NCBI GenBank assembly: GCA_949045875.1
Contig: CARPYP010000008.1
Coordinates: 4,288 to 68,287 of the forward strand
Reading direction: 5' to 3'
DNA length: 64,000 bases
Source: an uncultured Clostridia bacterium
GTDB lineage: Bacteria; Bacillota; Clostridia; TANB77; CAG-508
The notes under the pieces were generated by a model. It ran no database searches. It saw nothing but the letters and a program-made list of their open reading frames with translations, and was not told the DNA's origin. Positions within the stretch are counted from its first letter, which is position 1. The number at the start of each line of letters is the position of its first letter. This document shows, one piece after another, positions 6,909-15,798 of the stretch. The position numbers were made by a program, and so were the translations under genes.

Positions 6909-7295
6909 CTAAAATATATTTTTAAAACTTAAACTATACTTATCTTCAATATGTTCTAATATATAATCGCATTTATCTAATTCCCCTATTGCTTGACTAT
7001 ATTCATCTGAATTTACATTACTATCTATTCCTACTATATATAAATGTACTTTTTCTAATTCGTCATGTTCTATATAATATGCTAATTTTTCATATCTTTG
7101 TTCCCAATTGTTTTTTAAATTCATTATTTTTTCATTTACTAAGCTTATATCTTTTTCTTGCTCTATATCTTCTTTGATTTTACTTAATTCAACTTTTAAA
7201 CTCTGTACACTTTCTTTTGTATAGTTTATTGTTATTATATTCAATATTACTACTGCAATTATTATTACAAAACAAATTATTATTTCTTTTTTCAT
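6909..7295 (-). CDS. DUF4363 family membrane-anchored protein
   Basis: 128 aa. One N-terminal membrane segment (residues 5-24, IIICFVIIIAVVILNIITI) is followed by an extracytoplasmic helical, coiled-coil-prone domain (SLKVELSKIKEDIEQEKDI). This is the DUF4363 pattern found in clostridia and bacilli next to DUF421 genes, as here: it starts 18 bases after the DUF421 stop. Function is unknown in the family; a shared membrane role with the DUF421 protein is inferred from linkage. Confidence 0.75.
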   Translation of the reverse strand: MKKEIIICFVIIIAVVILNIITINYTKESVQSLKVELSKIKEDIEQEKDISLVNEKIMNLKNNWEQRYEKLAYYIEHDELEKVHLYIVGIDSNVNSDEYSQAIGELDKCDYILEHIEDKYSLSFKNIF

Positions 7296-7313
7296 TTGAA
7301 CATTTTTCCTCCT

Positions 7314-7988
7314 TTATTTTTTGTCTTTCTTCTGACAGAATATTTGTCCTTTTCCATCTAACGTTACTATTAATGCTTCTTCTGGATTAAATCCGAATTT
7401 TTGAACTGCTTTTTTTAGCCATTCATAATTTCTACCTATTTTTTGTAAATTTTCTCTCATTATTACTCCATCTATAACTAAATCATATGATATTCCTTCG
7501 TAGTCTGGCATTATATTAAAGTCCTCTGGTATTGTGTTTCTTTTATTTGGTTTTTGTATTACTGTTAATTGTCCACTGGTTTCTAATATAGCATATTCTA
7601 CATCTCCAATATTATTTATATTATTTCCTCTTAGTCTTTCTTCTAATTCATTTATGGTAAATCTCTCTTTTTTTAATGCCTTTTCGTCTATCTTTCCTCT
7701 ATATATAAGTATTGTAGGTTTTCCACATACAATTTCTCTCATTCTTATGCTTTTCATATTTATCATGGATATTATTAAATGCATTATTAATAATGCTAAA
7801 ATAGGAATAATTCCATTCCATATTGGAATTCCCGCTTCTGTCATTGGTATTGATGCTAAGTCTGCTATCATAATTGCTATTACTAGTTCAAATGGTTGTA
7901 ATTGACCTATTTCTCTTTTTCCCATTAATCTCATTACAATTAAAATAATTATATATAAAATAATTGACCTAATAAATGTAATTAACAT
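7314..7988 (-). CDS. DUF421 (YetF-like) membrane protein
   Basis: 224 aa. Three N-terminal membrane segments (about residues 5-20, 32-50 and 58-77) carry the family signature MGKREIGQLQPFELVIAIMI. Two small cytoplasmic subdomains follow, with YRGKIDEKALKKERFTINEL and a C-terminal half containing LVIDGVIM. YetF proteins are spore or vegetative membrane proteins of uncertain function in Firmicutes. Translation probably starts at ATG 7988 after GGAGAAATC. It is the first gene of a two-gene unit with the DUF4363 gene. Confidence 0.85.
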   Translation of the reverse strand: MLITFIRSIILYIIILIVMRLMGKREIGQLQPFELVIAIMIADLASIPMTEAGIPIWNGIIPILALLIMHLIISMINMKSIRMREIVCGKPTILIYRGKIDEKALKKERFTINELEERLRGNNINNIGDVEYAILETSGQLTVIQKPNKRNTIPEDFNIMPDYEGISYDLVIDGVIMRENLQKIGRNYEWLKKAVQKFGFNPEEALIVTLDGKGQIFCQKKDKK

Positions 7989-8341
7989 GATTTCTCCTTT
8001 AAAAATTTTATTTTTGTATTATCTTTTCCATTCTAACTTAAATTATGCTTAAAAATATAATAAAAAAACGAATTTTAAGAATTGCTAAGCGGTGGAAACC
8101 GCAAAGCAATTCTAATAATCCGCATAATTATCTAGTACTGAAAGTTATGCCACTGGCATAACTTTCCTACTATATAAAAAAATTGAAATTGTAAATGTTT
8201 TCCATATATATGAGTTTTATTGTTTTTCTTTACTATAAAATTTTTTTGAATTGTATAAAAAAATTTTTTATGTCAATAATATATAAATGAGAAAAATTAT
8301 TTCTCATTTTATGAATTTGATTTTTTTAGGAGGTAAACTAA
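7989..8341. other. Gene-free stretch with two palindromic hairpins
   Basis: Holds AGAATTGCT...AGCAATTCT with an internal CGG / CCG stem (about 8078-8113) and AAAGTTATGCC-act-GGCATAACTTT (about 8138-8163). They resemble the palindromes at 6727-6761 in style and lie between divergent genes, so they do not obviously terminate either. An SD-like AGGAGGT precedes the gene at 8342. Confidence 0.4.
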
Positions 8342-8719
8342 ATGGATAATAGTCGTGTAGATAATAATACTCAAAGTGGTGCAAGTACAGCTTGGCAAAT
8401 CGTTGGTAGATTAGTTGTTGCCGCTATAGTTCTTGGAATTACTGCATTTTTTACACCTGGTTTCTCTATTAATAATATATGGTCTTTAGCAATAGCTGCT
8501 ATAGTTTTAACAATAATGGACTATCTAATAGTTAAATTTACTGGGCTACATGCAAGCCCTTTTGGTAAAGGTTTTGTTGGATTTATTCTAGCTGCAGTAA
8601 CTTTATATTTAACTCAGTTCTTTGTAGCAGGTTATTCAATTTCTTGGATAGCTGCCATAATAGGTGCTTTAATATATGGAGTAGTAGATTATTTAATTCC
8701 TGGTGAACAACAGATGTAA
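8342..8719 (+). CDS. Phage holin family 4 / YvlD-like membrane protein
   Basis: 125 aa with four membrane segments (about residues 18-38, 47-65, 75-93 and 98-117). It has the family pattern of paired glycine-rich helices (FFTPGFSINNIWSLAIAAIV, then FVAGYSISWIAAIIGALIYG). The name is historical: YvlD-type proteins are chromosomal membrane proteins, and there is no phage gene here. Start supported by AGGAGGT eight bases upstream. Monocistronic, ending at a strong bidirectional terminator. Function unknown. Confidence 0.8.
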   Translation: MDNSRVDNNTQSGASTAWQIVGRLVVAAIVLGITAFFTPGFSINNIWSLAIAAIVLTIMDYLIVKFTGLHASPFGKGFVGFILAAVTLYLTQFFVAGYSISWIAAIIGALIYGVVDYLIPGEQQM

Positions 8720-8720
8720 C

Positions 8721-8753
8721 AAAAATATCCCCAGTATAACTGGGGATATTTTT
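8721..8753. terminator. Bidirectional intrinsic terminator
   Basis: AAAATATCCCCAG-tataa-CTGGGGATATTTT between convergent genes ending at 8719 and 8755, with T runs on both strands. Confidence 0.9.
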
Positions 8754-8754
8754 A

Positions 8755-9783
8755 TTATTGTTTTTTTCTATCTGATACGTCTTTATCTATTTCTTTGCTC
8801 TTTTTTACAACTTCTGAGGTAACTCCATTTTTGTCATCACAACATGCATCTGGTGCTTCTGGCTTTGGTGGATATTTTGGTCTTGTGTCTATTCCTAATG
8901 CATTCCCTATTCCTAACATTTCTGTTGTTAGTCCTAATCCTGTTGCAGCACTTGCAAGTTCAGTTGGCATAAATATTTTTGTTGCTCTTCCATCACTTAT
9001 TGCTTTTAAAGCATCTAATTTCTTTAATGTTAAAACTCCATCATCTGCATTTGCTCTTTTTAACATTTCAATACCTTCTGATTCTGCTTCATATACTAGT
9101 CTTATTGATTCTGCTTTACCTTTTGCTAATGCTATTTCTGAATCTCTTTCTGCTTCTGCTGCTAATATTTTTGCTTGTTTGTCTCCTTCTGCTCGAGATA
9201 CTACTGATTCTTTATGTGCTTCCGCTTCTAGTAATGTTTGACGTTTTTCACGTTCTGCTTTCATTTGCTTTTCCATTGCTTGTTGTATTTCTTTTGGTGG
9301 AATTATGTTTTTGAGTTCTATACGATTAACTCTAATTCCCCATGGATCTGTTGCTAAGTCTATAATTTCTCTCATTTTATTATTTATTAAATCTCTAGAT
9401 GTTAATGTTTGGTCTAATTCCAAATCACCTATTATGTTACGTAATGTAGTTGCTGTTAGATTTGCTAGTGCCATTATTGGATTTTCAACTCCATATGTAA
9501 ATAGTTTTGCATCAAATATTGTATAATATACTACTGTATCTATTTGCATTGTAACATTGTCTTTTGTAATAACTGGTTGTGGCGGAAAGTCTGCAACTTG
9601 CTCCTTTTTTGATACCACATTTGCTACCCTTTCTATTAGTGGAATTTTAAAATGTAATCCATTATTCCATGTTTGTTTATAGCTTCCTAAAAATTCTATT
9701 ACATAGTTTTTTGCTTGTGGAACTATTCTAATACAACTACAAAGAATAACAATGATAATTACTATTAATATAATCCATCCCAT
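8755..9783 (-). CDS. SPFH/band 7 membrane protein (stomatin-like, QmcA type)
   Basis: 342 aa. One N-terminal membrane segment (residues 3-17) is followed by the SPFH domain (about 20-180) with VITKDNVTMQIDTVVYYTI and PWGIRVNRIELKNIIPP, both typical of stomatin/QmcA proteins. A long alanine- and glutamate-rich coiled coil (about 175-235) and a C-terminal conserved patch (LKKLDALKAISDGRATKIFMP) come next. The tail is charged and contains a CC pair. SPFH proteins oligomerise on membranes and affect protease control or membrane domains. No NfeD partner gene is adjacent. Family assignment is secure, physiological role is not. Confidence 0.88.
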   Translation of the reverse strand: MGWIILIVIIIVILCSCIRIVPQAKNYVIEFLGSYKQTWNNGLHFKIPLIERVANVVSKKEQVADFPPQPVITKDNVTMQIDTVVYYTIFDAKLFTYGVENPIMALANLTATTLRNIIGDLELDQTLTSRDLINNKMREIIDLATDPWGIRVNRIELKNIIPPKEIQQAMEKQMKAEREKRQTLLEAEAHKESVVSRAEGDKQAKILAAEAERDSEIALAKGKAESIRLVYEAESEGIEMLKRANADDGVLTLKKLDALKAISDGRATKIFMPTELASAATGLGLTTEMLGIGNALGIDTRPKYPPKPEAPDACCDDKNGVTSEVVKKSKEIDKDVSDRKKQ

Positions 9784-9913
9784 TTATATTTCCTCCTTAA
9801 AATTAACTTACTATATTATTATACCATATTTGTCATTTTTCTACAATATTTTTATGTGCTTTTGTTTTTCTATTTTTTCTCAAAATTTTCTTTCTATTTT
9901 TTCCCCAGATTAT

Positions 9914-10768
9914 TTAACTCATATTGTGCTTTCGTATGAATTCTTTTGCTTCATTATATCCTTTTGCATATAAGAAATCAATTTTACTTGAATCTAATAA
10001 AGAAATATGTTTTGTCTTTATTTTTAATAATTCTTCTGCACCTGCTAACTCAAAGTTTGATAGTTCATGAGAAAGTATACCAAATGCTCTTTCTAGTACT
10101 TCTATTATATTTATATAGTCATCATCTTTTAAAAATTCCTCAAATACTACACAAATTATTTTATCTGACCCAATAAGTTCTAATTCTTTCCATGGTGTGT
10201 TTTCTTTTATGCCTCCATCTATTAATTCATCTTTTCCATACTTAATAGGTTCGAATACTCCTGGATAACTACAACTTGCTCTTACCGCTTTTTCAATTTC
10301 AATATTTGTTATATATTTTTTTCCATCATCATATGAACCTCTAGTTTTATAAGATGAAAAAATATACTTTTTACCATTATGTAGACTTACACTTGGTATT
10401 ATTAATGGCATTTTTATATCTTTAATATTTTCTATTCCTTTTTTCTCACAAAATCCCTTCATTAATTTTTCTATTTTTTTACCATTATTTAGTCCTTGTA
10501 TTATAATATCGTTTTTTAGTATTAATCCATATATTAGTTTAACCACATTCCATACACTTATGTAATTGATTTGTCTACTATAATTTTTAAATAATGAATA
10601 TATTTCTTCTGGTTTATATCCTATTGCATATAATGTTGCAACAATACTTCCAGATGATGTTCCTGATATATAATCTATTTTTATGTTTTCATCCTCAAAT
10701 GCTTTTAGTACTCCTATGTGTGCTGCACCTTTTATTCCTCCACCAGATAATGCTAATCCTAATTTCAT
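9914..10768 (-). CDS. Patatin-like phospholipase (RssA/YchK type)
   Basis: 284 aa. The hydrolase has a Ser-Asp dyad. The oxyanion glycine stretch SGGGIKG occupies residues 8-14, the nucleophile elbow GTSSG residues 36-40 (Ser38), and the catalytic aspartate lies in the DGG motif near residue 190. No signal peptide, so it probably acts on membrane lipids from the cytoplasm. Patatin-like proteins of this type hydrolyse acyl chains from phospholipids; the substrate here is unknown. GGGAGGGAGTG precedes the ATG. It may be cotranscribed with the methyltransferase gene ending at 10820. Confidence 0.88.
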   Translation of the reverse strand: MKLGLALSGGGIKGAAHIGVLKAFEDENIKIDYISGTSSGSIVATLYAIGYKPEEIYSLFKNYSRQINYISVWNVVKLIYGLILKNDIIIQGLNNGKKIEKLMKGFCEKKGIENIKDIKMPLIIPSVSLHNGKKYIFSSYKTRGSYDDGKKYITNIEIEKAVRASCSYPGVFEPIKYGKDELIDGGIKENTPWKELELIGSDKIICVVFEEFLKDDDYINIIEVLERAFGILSHELSNFELAGAEELLKIKTKHISLLDSSKIDFLYAKGYNEAKEFIRKHNMS

Positions 10769-10819
10769 TACACTCCCTCCCTTTAAGTATTTTATTATCT
10801 TAAAGAGCTTTTTGTGTCA

Positions 10820-11776
10820 TTATATTAAATCTCCTGCCCCTGATTTCCTTGCAATTTTAAATTTTTCTTTATCTTTTTTTGTAATAGTTATTTCTTTTAT
10901 TTCATCTTTGTCACACACTTTTAGTTTAATAAAACCGCTATATATCATTGGATGCCTTAAAATTCGCCTTTTTTCGGTTTGATTAATGTTTTCTTTTGCT
11001 ACTGATAAATATATATACTTTTCGTCTTCATATGGAACATTTCCTTCTTTTAATTCTTTATGTATTTTTGTTCTTTGTACTCTACATGAAAAATTACACC
11101 AATCACTTTTTTGTAATTTGCATTCATTATTTCTACATGGTGCTACAATTTTTCCTCCATTTTCTATTAATTTTTTCTTTGCATTAATTATGTTATTATA
11201 TCCTTGCATTGTTCCTGGCTCGACTATTAATAGCATTTTATTGCATGTTTTCCATAATTTTTCTACAATTATATTTTTTTTATCGTTACTGATTTCATTT
11301 AACATATATGATACAACTACTAAATCATATTTTTGTTTTATTTCATCTTTACATATATCAAATTTATTCCACTTAGCTTTTTTTGAAATATTATCGTAAT
11401 TATCAAAAATCTTTTTGCCTATTTTCTGCATTGAATCTTCTCTTTCTAAACATTCTATTTCTTCTATATCTAATAATTCATTTACAGCTAGTGCTCCTGC
11501 GCCAGTTCCTGCTCCAATGTCTACCACAGTTTTTATATTTGGGTTATAAATTTCTATTGAATGTTTTAGCGAATTGTATACTGCTCCATATGTTGCTGGC
11601 ATTCTTGAAATAGCATATGCTAATGCCTCATTTTCGCTTTTTAATAGTATTTTTCCTTCTCCTCCATTTGTTCTATAGTTTATACTTATATTTTTTGCAT
11701 TATTTTGTAATTCATTTTTACTTATTGTGTTTAATTCTTTTTCTATATATTTCTTTATTTGAATTGGCAAATCCAT
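10820..11776 (-). CDS. Rsm22-like class I SAM methyltransferase
   Basis: 318 aa from ATG 11776. That start is preferred over an in-frame ATG at 11806 because AGAAGGGAAA precedes it. The SAM-binding motif VVDIGAGTGAGAL is followed by the acidic strand end ECLERE and the VVVSYMLNEIS block. C-terminal to this is a cysteine cluster (CRNNECKLQKSDWCNFSCRV) characteristic of the Rsm22 family, thought to hold an iron-sulfur cluster. Rsm22 proteins associate with the small ribosomal subunit; in bacteria the exact target is not established. Position between lipase and DUF5662 genes gives no functional hint. Confidence 0.82.
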   Translation of the reverse strand: MDLPIQIKKYIEKELNTISKNELQNNAKNISINYRTNGGEGKILLKSENEALAYAISRMPATYGAVYNSLKHSIEIYNPNIKTVVDIGAGTGAGALAVNELLDIEEIECLEREDSMQKIGKKIFDNYDNISKKAKWNKFDICKDEIKQKYDLVVVSYMLNEISNDKKNIIVEKLWKTCNKMLLIVEPGTMQGYNNIINAKKKLIENGGKIVAPCRNNECKLQKSDWCNFSCRVQRTKIHKELKEGNVPYEDEKYIYLSVAKENINQTEKRRILRHPMIYSGFIKLKVCDKDEIKEITITKKDKEKFKIARKSGAGDLI

Positions 11777-11819
11777 CTTATATTTCCCTTCTAAAAATAG
11801 AGTCACAGTTAATTACAAT

Positions 11820-12416
11820 TTAACTGCGACTTTCTTCAGTGATTTTACAATATTTATTATATATTTTCTTTAAATTTTTTGAGGTTATTGTTTTATTAAT
11901 ACCTTCTTTACTTACTTGCAAAAATACTTCATCAAAAACCTTTTTTATGCTTTCATTTATTGGTTCTACATCACGTTCTTTATTTCTCCAATATTGCAAT
12001 TCTGTATCATTTGTCCACTCTTTTCCTGTATATACAATTGATGCAGAGATTTTATCACAAATCATTTCAACTGTATATTTGTATGGAATTATAGGCATTT
12101 TTATTGGCGCTCTTAAATCATACCAATATGCCGAATGATGTTTGTTTCTTGCTCTATGATGTAACCAAACTTTAGAAAATCCTTCTATTTCTTTTTGTAT
12201 TGGAATTGGACTTTTCTTTCCTTCTTGATAATATTTTACTGAATCCCAAAATTCTTCTTTAGAATATTTAGATAAATCATGAACTAAACCTCTCCATGGT
12301 ACTCCAGCTTTACAACATAATTTAAAGACTATCCATTTATGTTTATTTATTGTATTAAAATGTTTTATTGCATTTTTTAATGTAATTTTGTATTTTCTTT
12401 CCACTATTATCACCAC
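11820..12416 (-). CDS. DUF5662 family protein (HD-like)
   Basis: 198 aa, soluble. Histidine/aspartate-rich motifs GLVHDLSKYSKEEF and WLHHRARNKHHSAYWYD resemble an HD-domain metal site and match my memory of the DUF5662 family, whose function is unknown. The first residues (MVIIVERKYKITL) may be over-extended: ATG at 12416 and GTG-type codons are both possible and no strong SD decides. It is the upstream gene of a minus-strand group with the Rsm22-like gene 43 bases below it. The region 12417-12648 holds the divergent promoters. Confidence 0.65.
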   Translation of the reverse strand: MVIIVERKYKITLKNAIKHFNTINKHKWIVFKLCCKAGVPWRGLVHDLSKYSKEEFWDSVKYYQEGKKSPIPIQKEIEGFSKVWLHHRARNKHHSAYWYDLRAPIKMPIIPYKYTVEMICDKISASIVYTGKEWTNDTELQYWRNKERDVEPINESIKKVFDEVFLQVSKEGINKTITSKNLKKIYNKYCKITEESRS

Positions 12417-12648
12417 ATATATTTTATATTGTTTTTTCTATCTACATTAATATAATGTATCATCTTTTCAGTTTATAAAATGTAATTATTTTTATTATAT
12501 ATATTTTAACATATACTTTATTAAATGTGTACCATTAAATAAAATTTCACTAATAAACTTTCAAAGAACATTTTTTGAAAACTTGTTTTTTTAGTATTTA
12601 TATGATATTATAACATTAGTCTTTTTTAGTAAAGGAGGTTTTAGTTAA

Positions 12649-13881
12649 TTGGAATCTATCTTAGGCATAATTGGAGAATATAACCCTTTCCACAATGGTC
12701 ATTTATATCAATTGCATAAATCTATTGAACTTGTTAATGCTAAACGTACTGTTTTGATTTTGAGTGGAAATTATGTTCAAAGAGGCGATTGTGCATTAAT
12801 TGATAAATGGAAACGAACTGAAATGGCTTTAAAAAATGGAGTTGATTTAGTAATTGAATTACCTATTCTTTGTAGTATATCAAGTGCAGAAATTTTTGCC
12901 TCTAGTGCAATAAAAGTTCTAAATTCACTAAAAGTTGTAAATTACTTATCATTTGGCAGTGAATGTGGTAGTATTGAAATACTTTCAGAGTTTGCTAATG
13001 TTTTATCAAATGAACCTCCTGAATTTAAAGCATTATTACAACATGAATTGTCAAAGGGGATTTCTTTTCCAAAGGCTCGTGAAAATGCTTTACTTTTATA
13101 TTTAAATGATATTCTTAAATATTCTAATATTTTAAATTGTCCTAATAATACTCTTGGACTTGAATATTTAATATCTCTAAAAAATAGTAATTCTAAAATT
13201 AGACCACTTACAATTAAAAGACAATTTGCTGAATATAATTCTTTAGAAAGTATTAATGGTTTTGCTAGTGCAACTGCTATACGCGAAATGATTTATAATA
13301 ATGATTATGATAATTTATTTTCATCAATGCCACAGTCTTCTTATGAAATATTGATGGAAGCTTTACGTTCTGGTGAATTTGTTTGCGGTTTACAAGATTT
13401 TGAAAAAGAAATTCTATTTTTATTAAGATGTATGTCAAAAGAATCTATTGCTAATTTACCTGCTGTATCTGAGGGATTAGAAAATTCTATTAAAGAGGCT
13501 GCTTCTACTTGTAATACTTTGGAAGAATTGATCCAAAAAGTAAAGTCTAAAAGATTTACTAGAACTAGAATTCAAAGAATTTTGCTTTATGCATTATTGG
13601 GTTATACAAAAGAGGATATGAATTTTGTACAAGAAAATATACCTTATATTCGTGTTTTAGGTTTCACTGAAACAGGTAAATCTCTTTTGTCTACTATATC
13701 AAAATCTAATAAAAAATTAAAAATTGTTACATCTGTAAAACACTTTACTGATAGATGCAAAAATAAAAAAATTCTTAATTTATTACAGAAAGATATTAGG
13801 TCAACAGATATATATACTCTTGGTTATAGAAATAACTCTCAAGCAAATTTGGATTATACCAAAAGATTAATAAGAATGTAA
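12649..13881 (+). CDS. tmcAL: tRNA(Met) cytidine acetate ligase TmcAL (YlbM)
   Basis: 410 aa, TTG start at 12649 fixed by AAAGGAGGT nine bases upstream. The N-terminal nucleotidyltransferase fold begins GIIGEYNPFHNGHLYQL, with the HxGH ATP-binding motif, and continues with LVIELPILCSISSAE and SATAIREMI, characteristic of the YlbM/TmcAL family. TmcAL uses acetate and ATP to form ac4C at the wobble position of elongator tRNA-Met. Length equals that of Bacillus TmcAL (about 415). It is monocistronic and convergent with pyk. Identification is secure. Confidence 0.93.
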   Translation: MESILGIIGEYNPFHNGHLYQLHKSIELVNAKRTVLILSGNYVQRGDCALIDKWKRTEMALKNGVDLVIELPILCSISSAEIFASSAIKVLNSLKVVNYLSFGSECGSIEILSEFANVLSNEPPEFKALLQHELSKGISFPKARENALLLYLNDILKYSNILNCPNNTLGLEYLISLKNSNSKIRPLTIKRQFAEYNSLESINGFASATAIREMIYNNDYDNLFSSMPQSSYEILMEALRSGEFVCGLQDFEKEILFLLRCMSKESIANLPAVSEGLENSIKEAASTCNTLEELIQKVKSKRFTRTRIQRILLYALLGYTKEDMNFVQENIPYIRVLGFTETGKSLLSTISKSNKKLKIVTSVKHFTDRCKNKKILNLLQKDIRSTDIYTLGYRNNSQANLDYTKRLIRM

Positions 13882-13900
13882 AAAAGTGGCTTGGCTACAC

Positions 13901-13925
13901 GGACGCCCCAAGGGCGCCCCTACAT
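13901..13925 (+). repeat. Short palindromic repeat, GGACGCCC..GGGCGCCCCTACAT type
   Basis: One unit of a dispersed family (others at 18508, 23167, 34005, 45318 and 56065). Each consists of a GC-rich palindrome followed by CCCCTACAT or a near match on the plus strand. This unit lies between convergent genes and is followed by TTCTTCAAAGAA. Confidence 0.75.
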
Positions 13926-14014
13926 TTACAGTAATTTCTTCAAAGAAATATAATAGATTTTACTTATTATCTTCTAAGGAAACTAACCACTCCGTGATTA
14001 CTTTCCTAAGAAAA

Positions 14015-14046
14015 TAAAAAAATGAGGGACTTCCCTCATTTTTTTA
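14015..14046. terminator. Terminator shared by tmcAL and pyk
   Basis: AAAAAATGAGGG-actt-CCCTCATTTTTT between convergent genes. The right arm overlaps the pyk stop codon. Confidence 0.9.
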
Positions 14047-15474
14047 TTTTACATCTATTATTTTTCCTAATGTAATTTTATTTTCGTCTTTTCTATGACC
14101 TGCTACTACTACTCTGTCTCCTGCTTCTAAAATTCCACTTGCTTTTAATTGTTCAATAGCAGCATCTACTGTTTTACAACCACATTCTTTTGTTTCCATA
14201 TAAACTGGGAATACGTCTCCATATACAGACATTTTATGATATGTTTTCTTATCATCTGTAACAGCTATTATTGGACATACTGGTGATAAACCACCTATCA
14301 TTCTTGCTTCTTCTCCATCTTTTGTGCATACTATAATTGCGTCTGCACATATATTTGCTGCTGTAACACATGTTGTATATCCTAATGTTTTTGTTTCATC
14401 TGCTGTTTCTGGATCATATCTGTTTTCATAAAATCTTTTTTCATAGTTTACATTTGATTCTGTTTCTTCTGATATTTTTACCATTGTGTCAACACAAAGT
14501 GCTGGGTGCGCTCCCATTGCTGATTCTCCTGATAACATTATTGCACTTGTTCTATCATATACAGCATTTGCAACATCACTAACTTCTGCTCTTGTAGGAC
14601 GTGGATTTTTTGTCATTGATTCAAGCATTTGTGTTGCTGTAATAACTGGTTTTCCTACTTCATTACATCTTTTTATAAAGTGCTTTTGAACTGCTGGAAC
14701 TTTATAATATGGTATCTCAACTGCCATATCTCCTCTTGCAACCATGATTCCATCTGATGCTTCTAGTATTTCTTCAAAATTGTCTATACCTTCTTGGCTC
14801 TCTATTTTTGAGATAATTCCTATCTTTTCTCCACCATTTTCATTTAGTAATTTTCTTATTTCTTGAACGTCTGATAGTCTTCTAACAAATGAAGCAAATA
14901 TATAATCAAATCCTGCTTTTGCTCCATTTGTAATATCATCTATGTCTTTTGCTGCAAGTGCTGGTAAGTTTATAACTACTCCTTGTATATTTACAGTTTT
15001 TCTACTTCCTAACATTCCTGTATTTAAAGCTTTACAAACTACATCTTTTCCAACTACTTCTTGAACTTCAAATTCTATAGCTCCATCATCTACTAATATT
15101 TTTGCTCCTGGTTTTACGTCTTGATATAAGTTTTTATAACTTATAGATGTTTTTGTCTCATTTCCTACTATTTCTTCATTAACAAATGTGAATGTTTGTC
15201 CTTCTTTTATTTCTACTTTTTGGTCTCCTGATTCTTGCTTTCCTGTTCTTATTTCTGGTCCTTTTGTGTCTAAACATAATGCTATTGGTTGGTTTAATTT
15301 TTCTCTTATCATTTTTATTCTTTCGATTTTTTCTGCATTCTCATCATATCCTCCATGTGAGAAATTGATTCTTGCAACATTCATTCCTGTGTTGATTAGT
15401 TTTTTTAACATTTCTTCTGGTTCTGCTGCTGGTCCAATTGTACATGTAATTTTTGTTCTTCTTAAATTTTTCAT
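14044..15474 (-). CDS. pyk: Pyruvate kinase
   Basis: 476 aa. Converts phosphoenolpyruvate and ADP to pyruvate and ATP in glycolysis. Visible are the N-terminal RRTKITCTIGPA, the substrate-binding NFSHGGY, the conserved ISKIESQEGI and MVARGDMAVEI, and the signature KPVITATQMLESM. The C-terminal allosteric domain is present. The extra PEP-utiliser domain found on Bacillus enzymes is absent, giving the shorter form common in clostridia. GAAGGATT precedes the ATG. The usual pfkA partner is not adjacent. Secure. Confidence 0.97.
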   Translation of the reverse strand: MKNLRRTKITCTIGPAAEPEEMLKKLINTGMNVARINFSHGGYDENAEKIERIKMIREKLNQPIALCLDTKGPEIRTGKQESGDQKVEIKEGQTFTFVNEEIVGNETKTSISYKNLYQDVKPGAKILVDDGAIEFEVQEVVGKDVVCKALNTGMLGSRKTVNIQGVVINLPALAAKDIDDITNGAKAGFDYIFASFVRRLSDVQEIRKLLNENGGEKIGIISKIESQEGIDNFEEILEASDGIMVARGDMAVEIPYYKVPAVQKHFIKRCNEVGKPVITATQMLESMTKNPRPTRAEVSDVANAVYDRTSAIMLSGESAMGAHPALCVDTMVKISEETESNVNYEKRFYENRYDPETADETKTLGYTTCVTAANICADAIIVCTKDGEEARMIGGLSPVCPIIAVTDDKKTYHKMSVYGDVFPVYMETKECGCKTVDAAIEQLKASGILEAGDRVVVAGHRKDENKITLGKIIDVK

Positions 15475-15624
15475 TTTAATCCTTCTTTCTTTCTGATTTT
15501 TCTCGTACTAATAATATAGACATTTCTACATTATTAAAATTTCTATGTTAGTATAACACAAATTAAATCCTTTGTATACCTTTTTTTTGATTTTTTCTAG
15601 CAAATTTTACTGCACCATTACAAT

Positions 15625-15798
15625 TTACAGCTATCTTAATATAAAAATTTGGGTTTGTATAAGAAACCTCAGTCACTGCGTGACAGCTATCTTAAATAAG
15701 AGAGCCAAGGTGGTAAACAGATTTTATCGAGTAAAATTTGGCGAAGCATGAAAAATTTGCATAGCAAATTTTTCTGCATCACCAAAATTTTTCACGCC
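15625..15798. repeat. Composite palindromic repeat 3' of the metal ATPase gene
   Basis: Holds two direct copies of ACAGCTATCTTAA (15629 and 15685) and a segment CAGTCACTGCGTGACAG that is itself palindromic. A larger palindrome (15733-15790) follows, with arms AAAATTTGG / CCAAAATTTT, an inner GCATGAAAAATTTG / CAAATTTTTCTGCAT stem and loop CATAG. It starts right after the stop codon at 15799 and may terminate transcription. Parts (AGTAAAATTTG, AATTTTTCACGC) recur at 20938-20966 behind proS. The remainder of 15475-15624 is the pyk promoter region. Confidence 0.6.

Noticed and set aside
8342..8719. Prophage, suggested by the holin-family protein
   Set aside because: The protein is a YvlD-type chromosomal membrane protein. 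No other phage gene, integrase or lysin is near.
8795..9314. Long leucine- and serine-rich open frames on the plus strand
   Set aside because: They are antisense to the SPFH gene. In this AT-rich genome the complement of Lys/Glu/Asn/Ile-rich codons reads as Phe/Leu/Ser, so such frames occur opposite most real genes. No ribosome sites or family sequence.
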